In this document: positions 37,311-46,959 of the stretch, one piece after another
How positions within the stretch are numbered: position 1 is the stretch's first letter
Layout: each line of letters starts with the position of its first letter
From: Morella rubra
Taxonomy: Eukaryota; Streptophyta; Magnoliopsida; Fagales; Myricaceae
Assembly (NCBI GenBank): GCA_003952965.2
Contig: CM025852.1
Location: forward strand, 25,957,457 to 26,021,456
Length of the DNA: 64,000 bases
Reading direction: 5' to 3'
Notes under the pieces: generated by a model
The model's input: the letters and a program-made list of their open reading frames with translations, nothing else
Told to the model about the DNA's origin: nothing
Database searches by the model: none
Made by a program: the position numbers and the translations under genes

Positions 37311-37868
37311 GAGCATTCCTAGCAGGTTCTCTATTCTAACATTTTGGTTAGAATAGAGAACCAATTTAACAAAAAAGTCAAAAAACACCATGTAGCAGCT
37401 TATCTATTATAACAAACTTTAACAAAAAATTTGAAAATGTGAACAGTGGTTCTCTATATTTAGAGAACCACTGTTCACTTCACTATCTTAAAATATTAAT
37501 ATTTATCTTTTTTCTTTATTTTTATTTTTTTTTCTTTTCTTCTCTCACACTCTCCCTCTTTTTTATTTTCTTTTTATTTTTTTTCTTTTCTTCCTTTAGG
37601 TCTCACGTTCTCCTTTTTTTTTATTTTATTTTTTTTCTTTTTCTTTTCTTACTCCCATATTCTTAAAAACAAATATTTAAAAATATAAATGTTAGAGAAA
37701 GAATAAAGAAATCTTTGAAAAGTAATATTTAAATAGAATAGTAAAAAATAGATAGTTAAAATAGAGAAGCTGCTGTGAGTGTTTTTAAAAAGTTGATAGT
37801 TAAAATAGAGAAGTGTGCTTTTTGGTTAAAGTAGAGAGCCAAATTTGAAGAAACTGCTAAGAATGCTC
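37311..37868. mobile_element. MITE, family copy 1, with TTA duplication
   Basis: A 558-bp element bounded by GAGCATTCCTAGCAG on the left and CTGCTAAGAATGCTC on the right (inverted repeats), with TTA directly on both sides. A near-perfect 40-bp internal palindrome lies at 37439-37478 (GTGAACAGTGGTTCTCTA and its complement). The inside is extremely T-rich in the middle (37500-37660). A second copy in the opposite orientation lies at 61706-62209. The 3-bp TTA/TAA duplication fits a PIF/Harbinger (Tourist-like) MITE. Confidence 0.85.
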
Positions 37869-38392
37869 TTAGCAAACTATTAAAGACAAGCCACTATGTG
37901 TATGGGTGGGGTATCTATTCAATAATATCAGATCTTTGTTTTTTTTTTATGTAAAAATCCGCCAATTCCGCCGCAGAGCCTGAGCTGAGAAGGACAATCT
38001 TCTTCCAGATGTCGCTGACCTCGTGACTAGCAAGTCTTCCGTTCTACCGTTGAAGGTCTGAGTGTAGACGAAGGGCCCATGCTTGATAATCTTGGAGGGA
38101 AATATCTCACGTCCTACGCGTGGAAGTAAGATTTTTTTATAATTCTCTACACAAATTATATTATACAGATAGATAAAATAGGTATATTAATTGTAAGCTT
38201 CATTTTGTTCAAAACTTTATAATGACAATATTAAATCATGTATAGTTTGCTTATTGTGTCTATCTCTTTTAAAATTACTTGATATAATTCTAAAATAGAA
38301 TTGTAAAAAATCTTAATTCTCTCGCATCATACATTATTGCAATAATTTTAATTCTCGTACTATATAATTATTATAGATAATTGCGGAGTAGG

Positions 38393-38608
38393 GTCATGTT
38401 TGGATTGTTTTCAAAACTATTTCAAAACTATTTCAAAAACTTTTCACAATCATTTTTCATCAATTTCAATACCTTTCACCGATCTCAATAACTTTTTACA
38501 AATTCTAACAACTTTAAACACATTTTTCACCAATTCCAAGAGAATCTACACTACTTCTAAAAAAATAAAAACACAAAAAACTATTTGAAAATCTAAACCA
38601 AACATAAC
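38393..38608. mobile_element. Small MITE-like element
   Basis: A 216-bp segment with inverted ends: GTCATGTTTGGATTGTTTTC against the reverse complement of AATCTAAACCAAACATAAC. The inside carries repeated TTTCAAAACTATTTC and CAATTTCAATACC-like words. No clear target duplication was seen. Confidence 0.5.
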
Positions 38609-38944
38609 CAATTTCCCCGTATCATGCATTCCTGCAACTCACTTATTTGAGACTTCCAGTACTTCCCGCTGACTTGTTAGGCCACGAAACCACTAAAGGC
38701 ACGTAAAGCTACGTCTTCTACAGACAACCAGCAAACAGGTGGAGAACATAGATATCTACTTTTGTAGTCAGCTATGGCACAAGCCACCGGAGAATCTACA
38801 GTCGCAGTCAAAAGTTTCTCCCCACGTTTCCTCAAAAGAATCATTTCTATTGTACATTTTGTGCAATTGGTCCGAGGAGTCACGGAAAAGACTTTGAACA
38901 CAAGGCAAAGGGGGATTTCTCAAGAGTCGAGGGTTTAAGGTCCG
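38609..38944. other. Intergenic, no gene recognised
   Basis: Short open frames here give no recognisable family or conserved motif. Confidence 0.35.
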
Positions 38945-39110
38945 GTTTTTTCTCTGGGCCAACAAACAAAAACTTGTTCCGGTCGGCCCAACATATGTTA
39001 AATTGTTGCATTATAAGGGCCACTAAGCCCAGTGCAAGACCAGCCTTAGAGTTGACGCACCTTTGCCTCAATTATGGCCCAAGAAGGTTCATCCAGTTGG
39101 CCCCATATAT
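38945..39110. promoter_or_regulatory. Cluster of TGGGCC/GGCCCA (site II) motifs
   Basis: CTGGGCCAAC, CGGCCCAAC, AGGGCCAC, AAGCCCAG, TGGCCCAAG and TTGGCCCC occur within about 160 bases on both strands. Such clusters bind TCP factors in promoters of housekeeping and ribosomal genes. No matching gene was found next to it, so it may be a promoter remnant or the promoter of an unrecognised transcript. Confidence 0.35.
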
Positions 39111-40649
39111 CTATGGCTCTTATCAGTACCACCTTAAAATTCAGACCAACCCACCGGCCGGGAAAGTTCTTCAATGGATTGATTTGTCAGGAGATTCTTC
39201 TCTAGATTTTTTTGCACAAGTCAATGACTTGGATAATAATAATAGGATTTCAACTAAGAGCGTCTGGATACAGTTTACCTAACAAGTGAAAAGTTTGTCT
39301 TTTTTTTTTTTTAATTTTTTTTCTAAGCTTGTACTTTTAATTAAAAGCTAAGAGTTTTTGGTCAAAGCATGAACACAAAATCTGTAGATAGGGAGAAAAC
39401 CTATTAATATCTTTACCTATTAAGATTTTAAAATGAGTTGCTTCTGTAAGTATGCGTGTAAGCTTTCTTTTAAAAATATTCAATATTACCTATAATCACC
39501 AAAACACAATGATTTAAAGTATCTAATCTCTTGATTTATGTGGAAGTTTCACTGCTTCTTTATCTAAAAAATATGACCTGTGAAATTGCCTTAATTTAAG
39601 AGTTTTGTTGGTCATTAACTACCTACTTTTTTGCTTGCCATTTATATAATTTTACTCAAACAACATGGCCTATAAAATCTTTTTAATTGAAGGGATTTGT
39701 AAGCTATCAATTACGCTTAATTGTTTACTATCTAATATTATACGATTTCTAGCATAAAAGCATCTACCAAATAAAAAAGCTATATTTAAAAGTACTTAAT
39801 GTGAACAAATAATTTTTTTAATTAAAAGTGCTTCATGTGATAAACTAATTTTCTAATTAAAAGTGCTTAATGTGATAAAGTTTTGTCCATTATTCAAAAA
39901 AAGCAGAAAAGCTTCTCTCCTAAAATCACAAAAATAACTAGTTGTCTAATTCATTCTATGTTCTTTAAATATAAATTTTTTTTTGATAATAACAGAAATT
40001 ATTGCTTCTATAAAAAGAAACTTTTCAAAATGGAAATTAATAAAATCATCAAAATAAAAATTAATAATAATATTATTACCAATTGAAAATGAAATACTAA
40101 TAAATCTTAAATAAGCGCCTTCTATACAATGTTACATATCTAAAGTTAAAAGAATGAATTTTGATTAAAATTTTAATATCTTATTATAAAATGTCTCAGT
40201 CAAGGTCTAGTCGCTCCAACTAACATAGATCCTCCCCTATTTGACTTGAGTGCATTCTCCTCAAACCAAAAGCAATAGAGTATCTTTATGGCAAATCTTG
40301 TTTGGTTATGTTTGTCTCGTGAGAATGTTGTTAAATTTTAAAAATATTTAATCATTGATCTCAATATTTATGAACAAATAACAAAAAAATTTAAAACAAA
40401 TTTACGAAAAATTAATAAAAACTCTTCTCAACAAAATCTTATTTTCAAAAATATTTTTCTACTCTCACATTATTAACAAATAAATTTCAATTTTTTTTTC
40501 AAACATCTTTTTCTATGACCCCACCATTCTTATAAAAAAAAAATTATCTCAATTCTCAAGGACTCCACTATTCTCACGAAAAAAAACACATATCCCAATT
40601 TTTTTTGTTAATGATTAAAAAAAATAAAAAATACAAACAAAGATAACCC
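39111..40649. other. Intergenic, AT-rich, probably decayed repeats
   Basis: No genes were recognised. It is very AT-rich, with repeated words such as TAATTAAAAGTGCTTAATGTG around 39800-39880 that suggest degraded repeats. Confidence 0.4.
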
Positions 40650-40990
40650 TTTAGTTGCGGGGTGTACAAGACAAACAGCAGAGAGGACTCCACAGGAAAA
40701 GACGGACGATCATCTGGGCCCCACCTTGATTGTCTTCCACGCGAAGTTTCGTCCGTTAATAAAGAGATTCCGTTCCACCGTTCTCCCTTTTTTTATCAAC
40801 GGGCGTGGGAGGGCAGGTGTCCCATCCGGGAACGCGTGTCGTTTTCCCTTTTGGTTAGAGAAATGCCGGTGGGTCCGACGTGCCCCCGTAAGTGGGAGAT
40901 GCTCTACTGCAAATTACGCAAGTCGGCTGCGGTGGTCCCTCATGAATGGAGACTTGTGGTACCGTTTTGTTTGATTGATTGATCGGGACT
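40650..40990. other. GC-rich patch in AT-rich spacer
   Basis: Roughly 340 bases with clearly higher GC than either side, including AACGCGTGTC, GGGCCCC and CCACGCG. It contains open frames in two registers, but neither looks like a known protein. It could be a promoter/first exon of an unrecognised transcript or an insertion. Confidence 0.35.
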
Positions 40991-42328
40991 GCAGTCTGCA
41001 GACAGGTCCTTTTTTTGGGGAAGAAGACTTTAGACAGTGAGCAAGCTAATGACTGTTATCTGAGATCAATAGGTAAACTGATTAAAAAAAAAAAATACAC
41101 ATTTACGAGTTTTCTCTTACCAACAATACAAAGACCCTACACGCACATGTACAGCCTCTTCCTTTTGGATGCAATAATCATTTTAAGGCGCTCTCGTTTC
41201 AGACATGAGACATTGCCAGGGCAATAATGGTGCCAATAGTTGACTACCTGCAGTTTAGGGGCTTGATCAGGATTAATTTTAAATAAGTCGTCGAGATTTT
41301 TTATAATTCTTTACTCTGAGGTATAATTTGGAGAGAAAGAGCCGAAAGTTAGACTCTATATCATTTTAATACTGGTCATTTAAAATTTCGGATAGTATTC
41401 ATGAACCATATAATAAAGTCTACTTATCGTATTTATCTTTTTTCAAATTTTATCATGTAATTCGAATAAAAAATTGTATAAGATTTCAATTCCAGAAAAG
41501 TAATTGTCTTTATTTTCTATTGAAATCTAGTAAAGTTGATTGCCCATATTAGAAAATTTGCCCTTTTTTTTTCTCAGCTAAAAAATTTGCCTATTAGATT
41601 AAAGATCTTTGAGGCTAATATTTTAATTTACTTAAGCTTTTATAGATAAAGTTATTTAGAATATAATATGCAATGTTAAACATACTGGATAAAATTATCT
41701 GCATCAGATTAACTAAGTACTTTCGTGGGCTCAAGTAGTTAAGAAAGAAGTTCCCCACCTAAATTTGTTATGAAAGGTATGTGTGTTCAGCAGGAGGAAC
41801 CGACCAAAAGTTAAAAAGAATGAGGAGCCAGAAAAATTCAAACACATTGGACACATAAAGAGCCTTTTGAAGAAGATGGCTTCAAAAGCAGCCCTAGCTT
41901 TAGGGCACCGTGAATGCATGCTTTGCCGTCGAAACATTTTTCACCCTAAACCTACCCTCCGGCCTCCACTGTCCATTTCATTCTTCCCTTTCTTTTTCAT
42001 ATGGAACCGTGCCGCCCTGTACATTAAAGAGAAACGTATGCATGCGGGAATATTAGATTAGGTTCTCTACAGTATGCGTGCACCACAATATTTCAGCTTC
42101 CTGCGGTAAAGCTCTCCCTATTTCTACCGCTACATTTCTCCATATATTACATGTTCTCAGGAATCCTTTCTTCGCCTTTGTGTGCAAGTATGAGGCTGTC
42201 ACTGCCTCTCCTCGCCAGCTCTCTCATTACCAAGTTACTACAAAGACAATTTCCCACTTAGATCTCCACCATACGTTCCTGTTTTGAACTGTGTGACAAC
42301 AGCCATTCCAGTTTCCACAGTCCAGAAT
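40991..42328. other. Intergenic, no gene recognised
   Basis: Short open frames (for example 41783-42061) show no recognisable domain. There is no splice pattern I can defend. Confidence 0.35.
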
Positions 42329-42475
42329 GCTGAAGCGCGCGCGGTTTAGGATTCTCTGCCATTTCATGAGATGGATGGTTTTGGAGGAGCTGCCATCTCC
42401 AGCATCTCCAAGCCACGAATCATGAAATGAAGGTCATCCCAGCGAGGGGAATCAAGCGCTCCTGGTCCGAAATCA
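42329..42475. ncRNA. Long imperfect hairpin, candidate small-RNA precursor
   Basis: The 5' arm segment CATTTCATGA...TTGGAGGAGCTG (42360-42392) pairs with CAGCATCTCCAA...TCATGAAATG (42399-42429) across a 6-8-base loop, with a few internal mismatches. Weaker pairing continues outward (GGATTCTCTGC with AAGGTCATCCC; GAAGCGC with GCGCTCC). The whole inverted repeat spans about 145 bases. It is not a recognised microRNA family on either strand. Small-RNA data would be needed before calling it a gene. Confidence 0.3.
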
Positions 42476-42949
42476 CCGAGTTATCTCTTCTAACTTCTAT
42501 ATATATTCTTTGGTTTTTTGAGTCTACCGAAGATATCGTGTACCCTGTCCAGTTACTACGCTTCTGTTTTAGTGTCGCACTGTATCAATAGTTTTTGTTT
42601 TTTCTCGCGATATGTTGCCAATAAGTAGATCGATCCTAGTGATCAATAATGGCAGCGTCGATGTGTTAAAGAGTTAGATGTAAGAAACATGTGCGAGTTG
42701 TGATTAATTATGTGATGATATTATCATGTTATACTCGAATGTATGCCTCGATTTGCTTGATTCATACAATCTAATCTGCATTTCCACTCCGCTCTGCATC
42801 TGTTACCGACCTATTCGTTGAAAAAGTTGACGAGTACTGACACTAGCTTTAGGATCTAAAATTGATCACATGCAGGATTTATAGATAATCTTCGAAAGAT
42901 CTGCTGTACGCACCTAAATATTATAAGATTAGTCCCAGAAAGTCTACAG
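42476..42949. other. Intergenic
   Basis: A TATA-like TTCTATATATATTC lies at about 42495. Nothing else was recognised. Confidence 0.3.
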
Positions 42950-43135
42950 GTGCGTTTTCACACTAAAATTTTATATTTCTTAAAATTTTAATATAATAAA
43001 AAATTACAATATAATCTCTCTCTAATCATTATTTTTCACTATAATAAATATTAAAAATCATCTCTCTTTTCACTTTTTCACTAAATTCAATATCCTAAAA
43101 TTTTAACCTCTCCAAAATTTTACAAACAAACACAC
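42950..43135. mobile_element. Small MITE-like element
   Basis: About 186 bases with imperfect inverted ends: GTGCGTTTTCACACTAAAAT against the reverse complement of ATTTTACAAACAAACACAC, plus a second matching block (TTAAAATTTTAATATA / TATCCTAAAATTTTAA). The boundaries are approximate. Confidence 0.45.
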
Positions 43136-44180
43136 TATACTCACTTTTGGACATTATATCTGGTGAAAGGTTCTACTCTAGACAGACAGTAGTTGAAGGA
43201 AAAGAGCTGGTGAGCTTTGCATCTGGGAGAGGCCACAGGAGGAGTCGTTGCTGCTCTACGACTCTTTTTTCGACTAAATTTTGCTATACCTCATGTGCAG
43301 TGACATTAATACAAAGTACAAACCCTTGAGCTGCTGTATGTGCCTCATGCCGCAGCTAGATATATATAGTGTATCTACGGGGTTTTTGTTATTTTTCTAA
43401 GCACCTGTCGGGTTTATTTGCTTCTTCTTATGACAAATTTACAAATTAATGATGTTGGGGCTGACTTCTCTTTAGCCTTGACCACCTGTCAGCTACTTCC
43501 TTGACAAATACTCAAATTCATTGGATGTTGAAAAGAGGAAATCAGTGACATTCTACTGTATTGAGCTCAAGTAGGGCACTTTTTGATTTTGTATGTCTCT
43601 CTCTTTTCCTTAATCATTAGAAGTTTAGGTTGACTATTGCTATGTGTCGTGCCTAGCTACTTATCCAGGGCATGCAGATCCCAGCAAGGACTAGATCTTA
43701 TATGCTTAAACGTACCGGAGTATTATAACTTTGTTGATAGTAATCATTCATCTCTTTTCCTTTGTCCACTTGCTTAATGATAAGTACTGATTAAAGTGGC
43801 AATTATGTTAAACAAAAACAAAAGGAAAAACGTACGAATTAAGTTCAGAACTGGAATACGTACTTAACTGCAGGGGAATTGGATAGACCATATGCACCAA
43901 AATATATACGTCCTCTAGTCCAAATATCGTTATCTATAGCAAAAGTACAAGCCAATGTGTATGTGGACAAACAATGGGACCTAATCACTCATGACAGTAG
44001 TCTCCCCCTAAGGATTAAAAATTACCACCAAGTCTACGGAATTTATTTTCCTCAATTTTTTTAGAGAAGGATAATAGAGATCTTGGCCTGGATGGTGATC
44101 GAATTAATAGAACCACTTTAGACTAATTTAATGAGGTCTGCAAGTTGTTGGAAAGCCTGCTTGCAAGGCTGACTATGCCT
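43136..44180. other. Intergenic, no gene recognised
   Basis: No coding region was recognised. The end of this stretch may already be decayed retroelement sequence leading into the RNase-H-like fragment. Confidence 0.35.
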
Positions 44181-44181
44181 C

Positions 44182-44470
44182 TTGCTTGGCTTAATTGTCG
44201 CCAATGTCAGCTCTCTGTACCTGGAGCATAATTCAACACCTTGGCAGACTAGTCCTACGCGATCCCAACATATTCTCTTTGCTTGGACAAAGAGCTTTTC
44301 TCCTAGCGGCTCTCTTTTGGGCGAGGCAAGGGCAGTTTTATTAGCTGTTCAGGAGGTTTCCTTTTTACCCAAGAATAATCTTATCTTTGAAGGTGAGTAG
44401 GTGACTCTAAAATTGTACGCGATGCTGTAAATCGAGTAGGAGCTGATTGGAATTGCAGATAGCCCTAAGT
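44182..44470 (+). pseudogene. RNase-H-like domain fragment of a retroelement
   Basis: The frame gives GSLLGEARAVLLAVQEVSFL followed by PKNNLIFEG, a good match to the AE-AxxxAL...LxxEGDS pattern of the RNase H domain (RVT_3) carried by plant non-LTR elements. After a small insertion that brings in a stop, the sequence resumes in another frame with GDSKIVRDAVNRVGADWN, which continues the same domain. It is a dead, isolated scrap. No reverse transcriptase was seen nearby. Confidence 0.6.
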
Positions 44471-45985
44471 CCACCATACTTGCTGATATCAGGAGCACAT
44501 TAACAAGCAAGTTTTCCTAGAAGAAAGAAAATACATCCTCGACACTTCATGTTGCATGCTTGGTCACTCTACCAACCAGCTTGATAAGTCATGATAGAGG
44601 CCCATTGGTGCAGCATGAACTTGGTGTGAAAGATCCTCCTCAATGTCCTCATGCTAGAGCTGGTACGTGACATTCACTATGAAACATGGTACCAAAAAAT
44701 ATGGAAAACTTCAGGCCATGACACAGGGCAAGAGTATGAGTTGTATGACGCTTAGGTCGCTTTCTTGTACAAGCCACTTACCTTTGGAATCAGACTTCAG
44801 ACCTCCAGCTGTTTGAAGAAAGTTAAATACCAGAACTGATAACTGATAAGCCCTCTGGTTCACATGAATGATGAAGCCCGAGAGGTGAGAACCCGTAATG
44901 GGTTTTGTGATTTAGCCCATTTCTGTTAACTTTTCCATGTTTCTTCTGTTCTCCTATTTTTTTCGTTTCTTGGAATATTAGGTACACCTTTCAATGACCA
45001 AAAAAAGAAGGCACTTGCTGATCACTAGATAGTGACACACCCTAGAATAATGAATTATTTAGCTACGTCAAGATGTCTCAGACTCTCAACCTTTTATAGT
45101 CTTGCACTAAATTACTCCTTCTTTAAGGGGAATGCCCCACCACAATCTTGAACCTTTTGCGATTTGGCTCCTTTGTCTAGGTGTAATGCACCGCCCATCG
45201 AATCGCTTACAAATATTCCATGGACAAGTCACTTGGTCTCCACCATCATTGAAGCTATATCGACTTTACGTCCAAAGTGTAATCCTATGACTGGTTAGAT
45301 TGTCTTTATCTGAGACTTCATTACTTCCTTTTGTTTATTTTCTCCTTGTGCTTTGGTTATACCCAATGAAATCACTTAGTACTTCCCCTATGACTTGTTA
45401 GACCACGAGTCTTGAAGAAATTGGCTAATTGTCTTGAAGTATCGCCGAATCAACTTAATGTATACGACAGATGCAGAAGCGAATATAATTAGTAACTCTC
45501 ACCACTCACGAGATGCCAAATTAATGGTCAATCTCCATTATTTAGCTTGCAAATTTTGGTCCGAATTAATTTAGATTGCAAAATAGGTAAGTCTTTCGTG
45601 AATCTAGTGTTGCCTTTTCAGGTGTTAATTGCGTGATTAAGAAGAGGATTAGAGCTGGAATGGCATCCCTAAAGGGGTAACTTTTTATAATTATTTAAAC
45701 CATTTGACTTGGTTTGCCAGCCACAAAACGAAACCGAATAAGAAGCAAAAAGCCATGACAAGGATTTCCTTGGGGATGAAGGAAAGTACTTTATATTTAT
45801 TCCTTTTTTTTCTGTGTGCTTTTCTTGTTGGGATCAAGAAATGAAAAGTTTTATAAGAGGAATTGCTAATTTTTTTCTGCAGTATATGCTTTTTATTCTT
45901 TTGGGTTACAAAGTTGGCTTTCGAACAGTGCATTTAAACAGAAGCGAAAGAAAAAAAAAAATGTCGGCATGGTAGCTAATGACAC
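44471..45985. other. Intergenic, no gene recognised
   Basis: Possibly further decayed retroelement sequence near 44480-44960. No intact coding frame or RNA gene was found. Confidence 0.35.
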
Positions 45986-45988
45986 TAG

Positions 45989-46223
45989 GGATATGTTCGT
46001 TTCGGTAAAATTTTAAGAATTTTAAGAATTTTAAATATGGTATGAATGTTTAGGTAATGTTGGAGTTTTATTAGTATTTGTGTAAAAGTTGTTAAGTAGT
46101 ATTGATGTTTCTAAAAAAAAATAATGTTAAGTTATATTGGTATTTGTGTAGAAGTAATGTTACGATTGTAATTTTAGAAGGTTAAATTCAAATTCTAAAA
46201 ATTTCACCAAAACGAACATGCTC
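45989..46223. mobile_element. MITE with possible TAG duplication
   Basis: A 235-bp element with inverted ends over about 33 bp: GGATATGTTCGTTTCGGTAA against the reverse complement of TTCACCAAAACGAACATGCTC. TAG occurs directly on both sides (45986-45988 and 46224-46226). Inside are short repeats of TTAAGAATTTTAAG and GTTAAGT.TATTGGTATTTGTG. Confidence 0.65.
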
Positions 46224-46959
46224 TAGGCCACGAGATTCACATATTATTTTTTTCTTTCTAGGTTATGACTAAAATTAAGAACTATTTTAGAAACCTTGAA
46301 TTATATATGATTTTGGAGAAACCCATCAGAAACAAACAAATTGGAAAGATTTGGGATATATATAATTCTAAAACACCCATTTCTTTTCTCATTTGTGGAG
46401 CTTATGTGAAAGATGCTTTGTTCATCAAATACATACCTTGAACCTCTTCTAATGCCTATAGATTATATGGTATACCCAGGTTGCATCTGATTGGCACTGC
46501 GCAAGACCAAACCTTTCTCTTGGGGTCTATCCAATAAAGTAAACAGAACAATGTCTTTGCGAGCAAGCTACGAGTTCTGCGTGACAAAAATATGAAAACG
46601 ACCTTAATTTTTAATTAATGAAAAACATGCGTAGATTTTTCTTTTATTGTTAGGTTATTATAAAGGTCGTGTTTAATATATGATTTTGTTCCTACACCAC
46701 GTGTCCACCATCAGCCAAGAAGCTTTTGTGTGTCAGAGAAGCTTTTCACTCGCAATGTCAGAGAGAAAGAGAGGCAGTATATGAAGTAAGCAAACACCAC
46801 CGCAATCAGCAAACTGGTGAGAGACTGAAAGAAAAAAGGGAAGTTGTGTAGGCTCTTACTTCTTAATCGTTTAGTAGGCTCACAAACCCCATTTGTCGCC
46901 ATTTCTCTCTGCCACCATCGAGGTCTGACGGACACTCTTCGACGGTAAAGGAGACCGCC
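46224..46959 (+). promoter_or_regulatory. Upstream region and 5' leader of the DI19-like gene
   Basis: A region of about 740 bases before the DI19-like start. It includes a CACGTG core (G-box, CACCACGTGTCC) at about 46695-46707, consistent with abscisic-acid or stress control typical of the family. The leader probably covers the last 200 bases. Confidence 0.4.

Noticed and set aside
38974..39282. 102-residue open frame
   Set aside because: No motif, no family resemblance and no splice or codon evidence; it overlaps the site II cluster.
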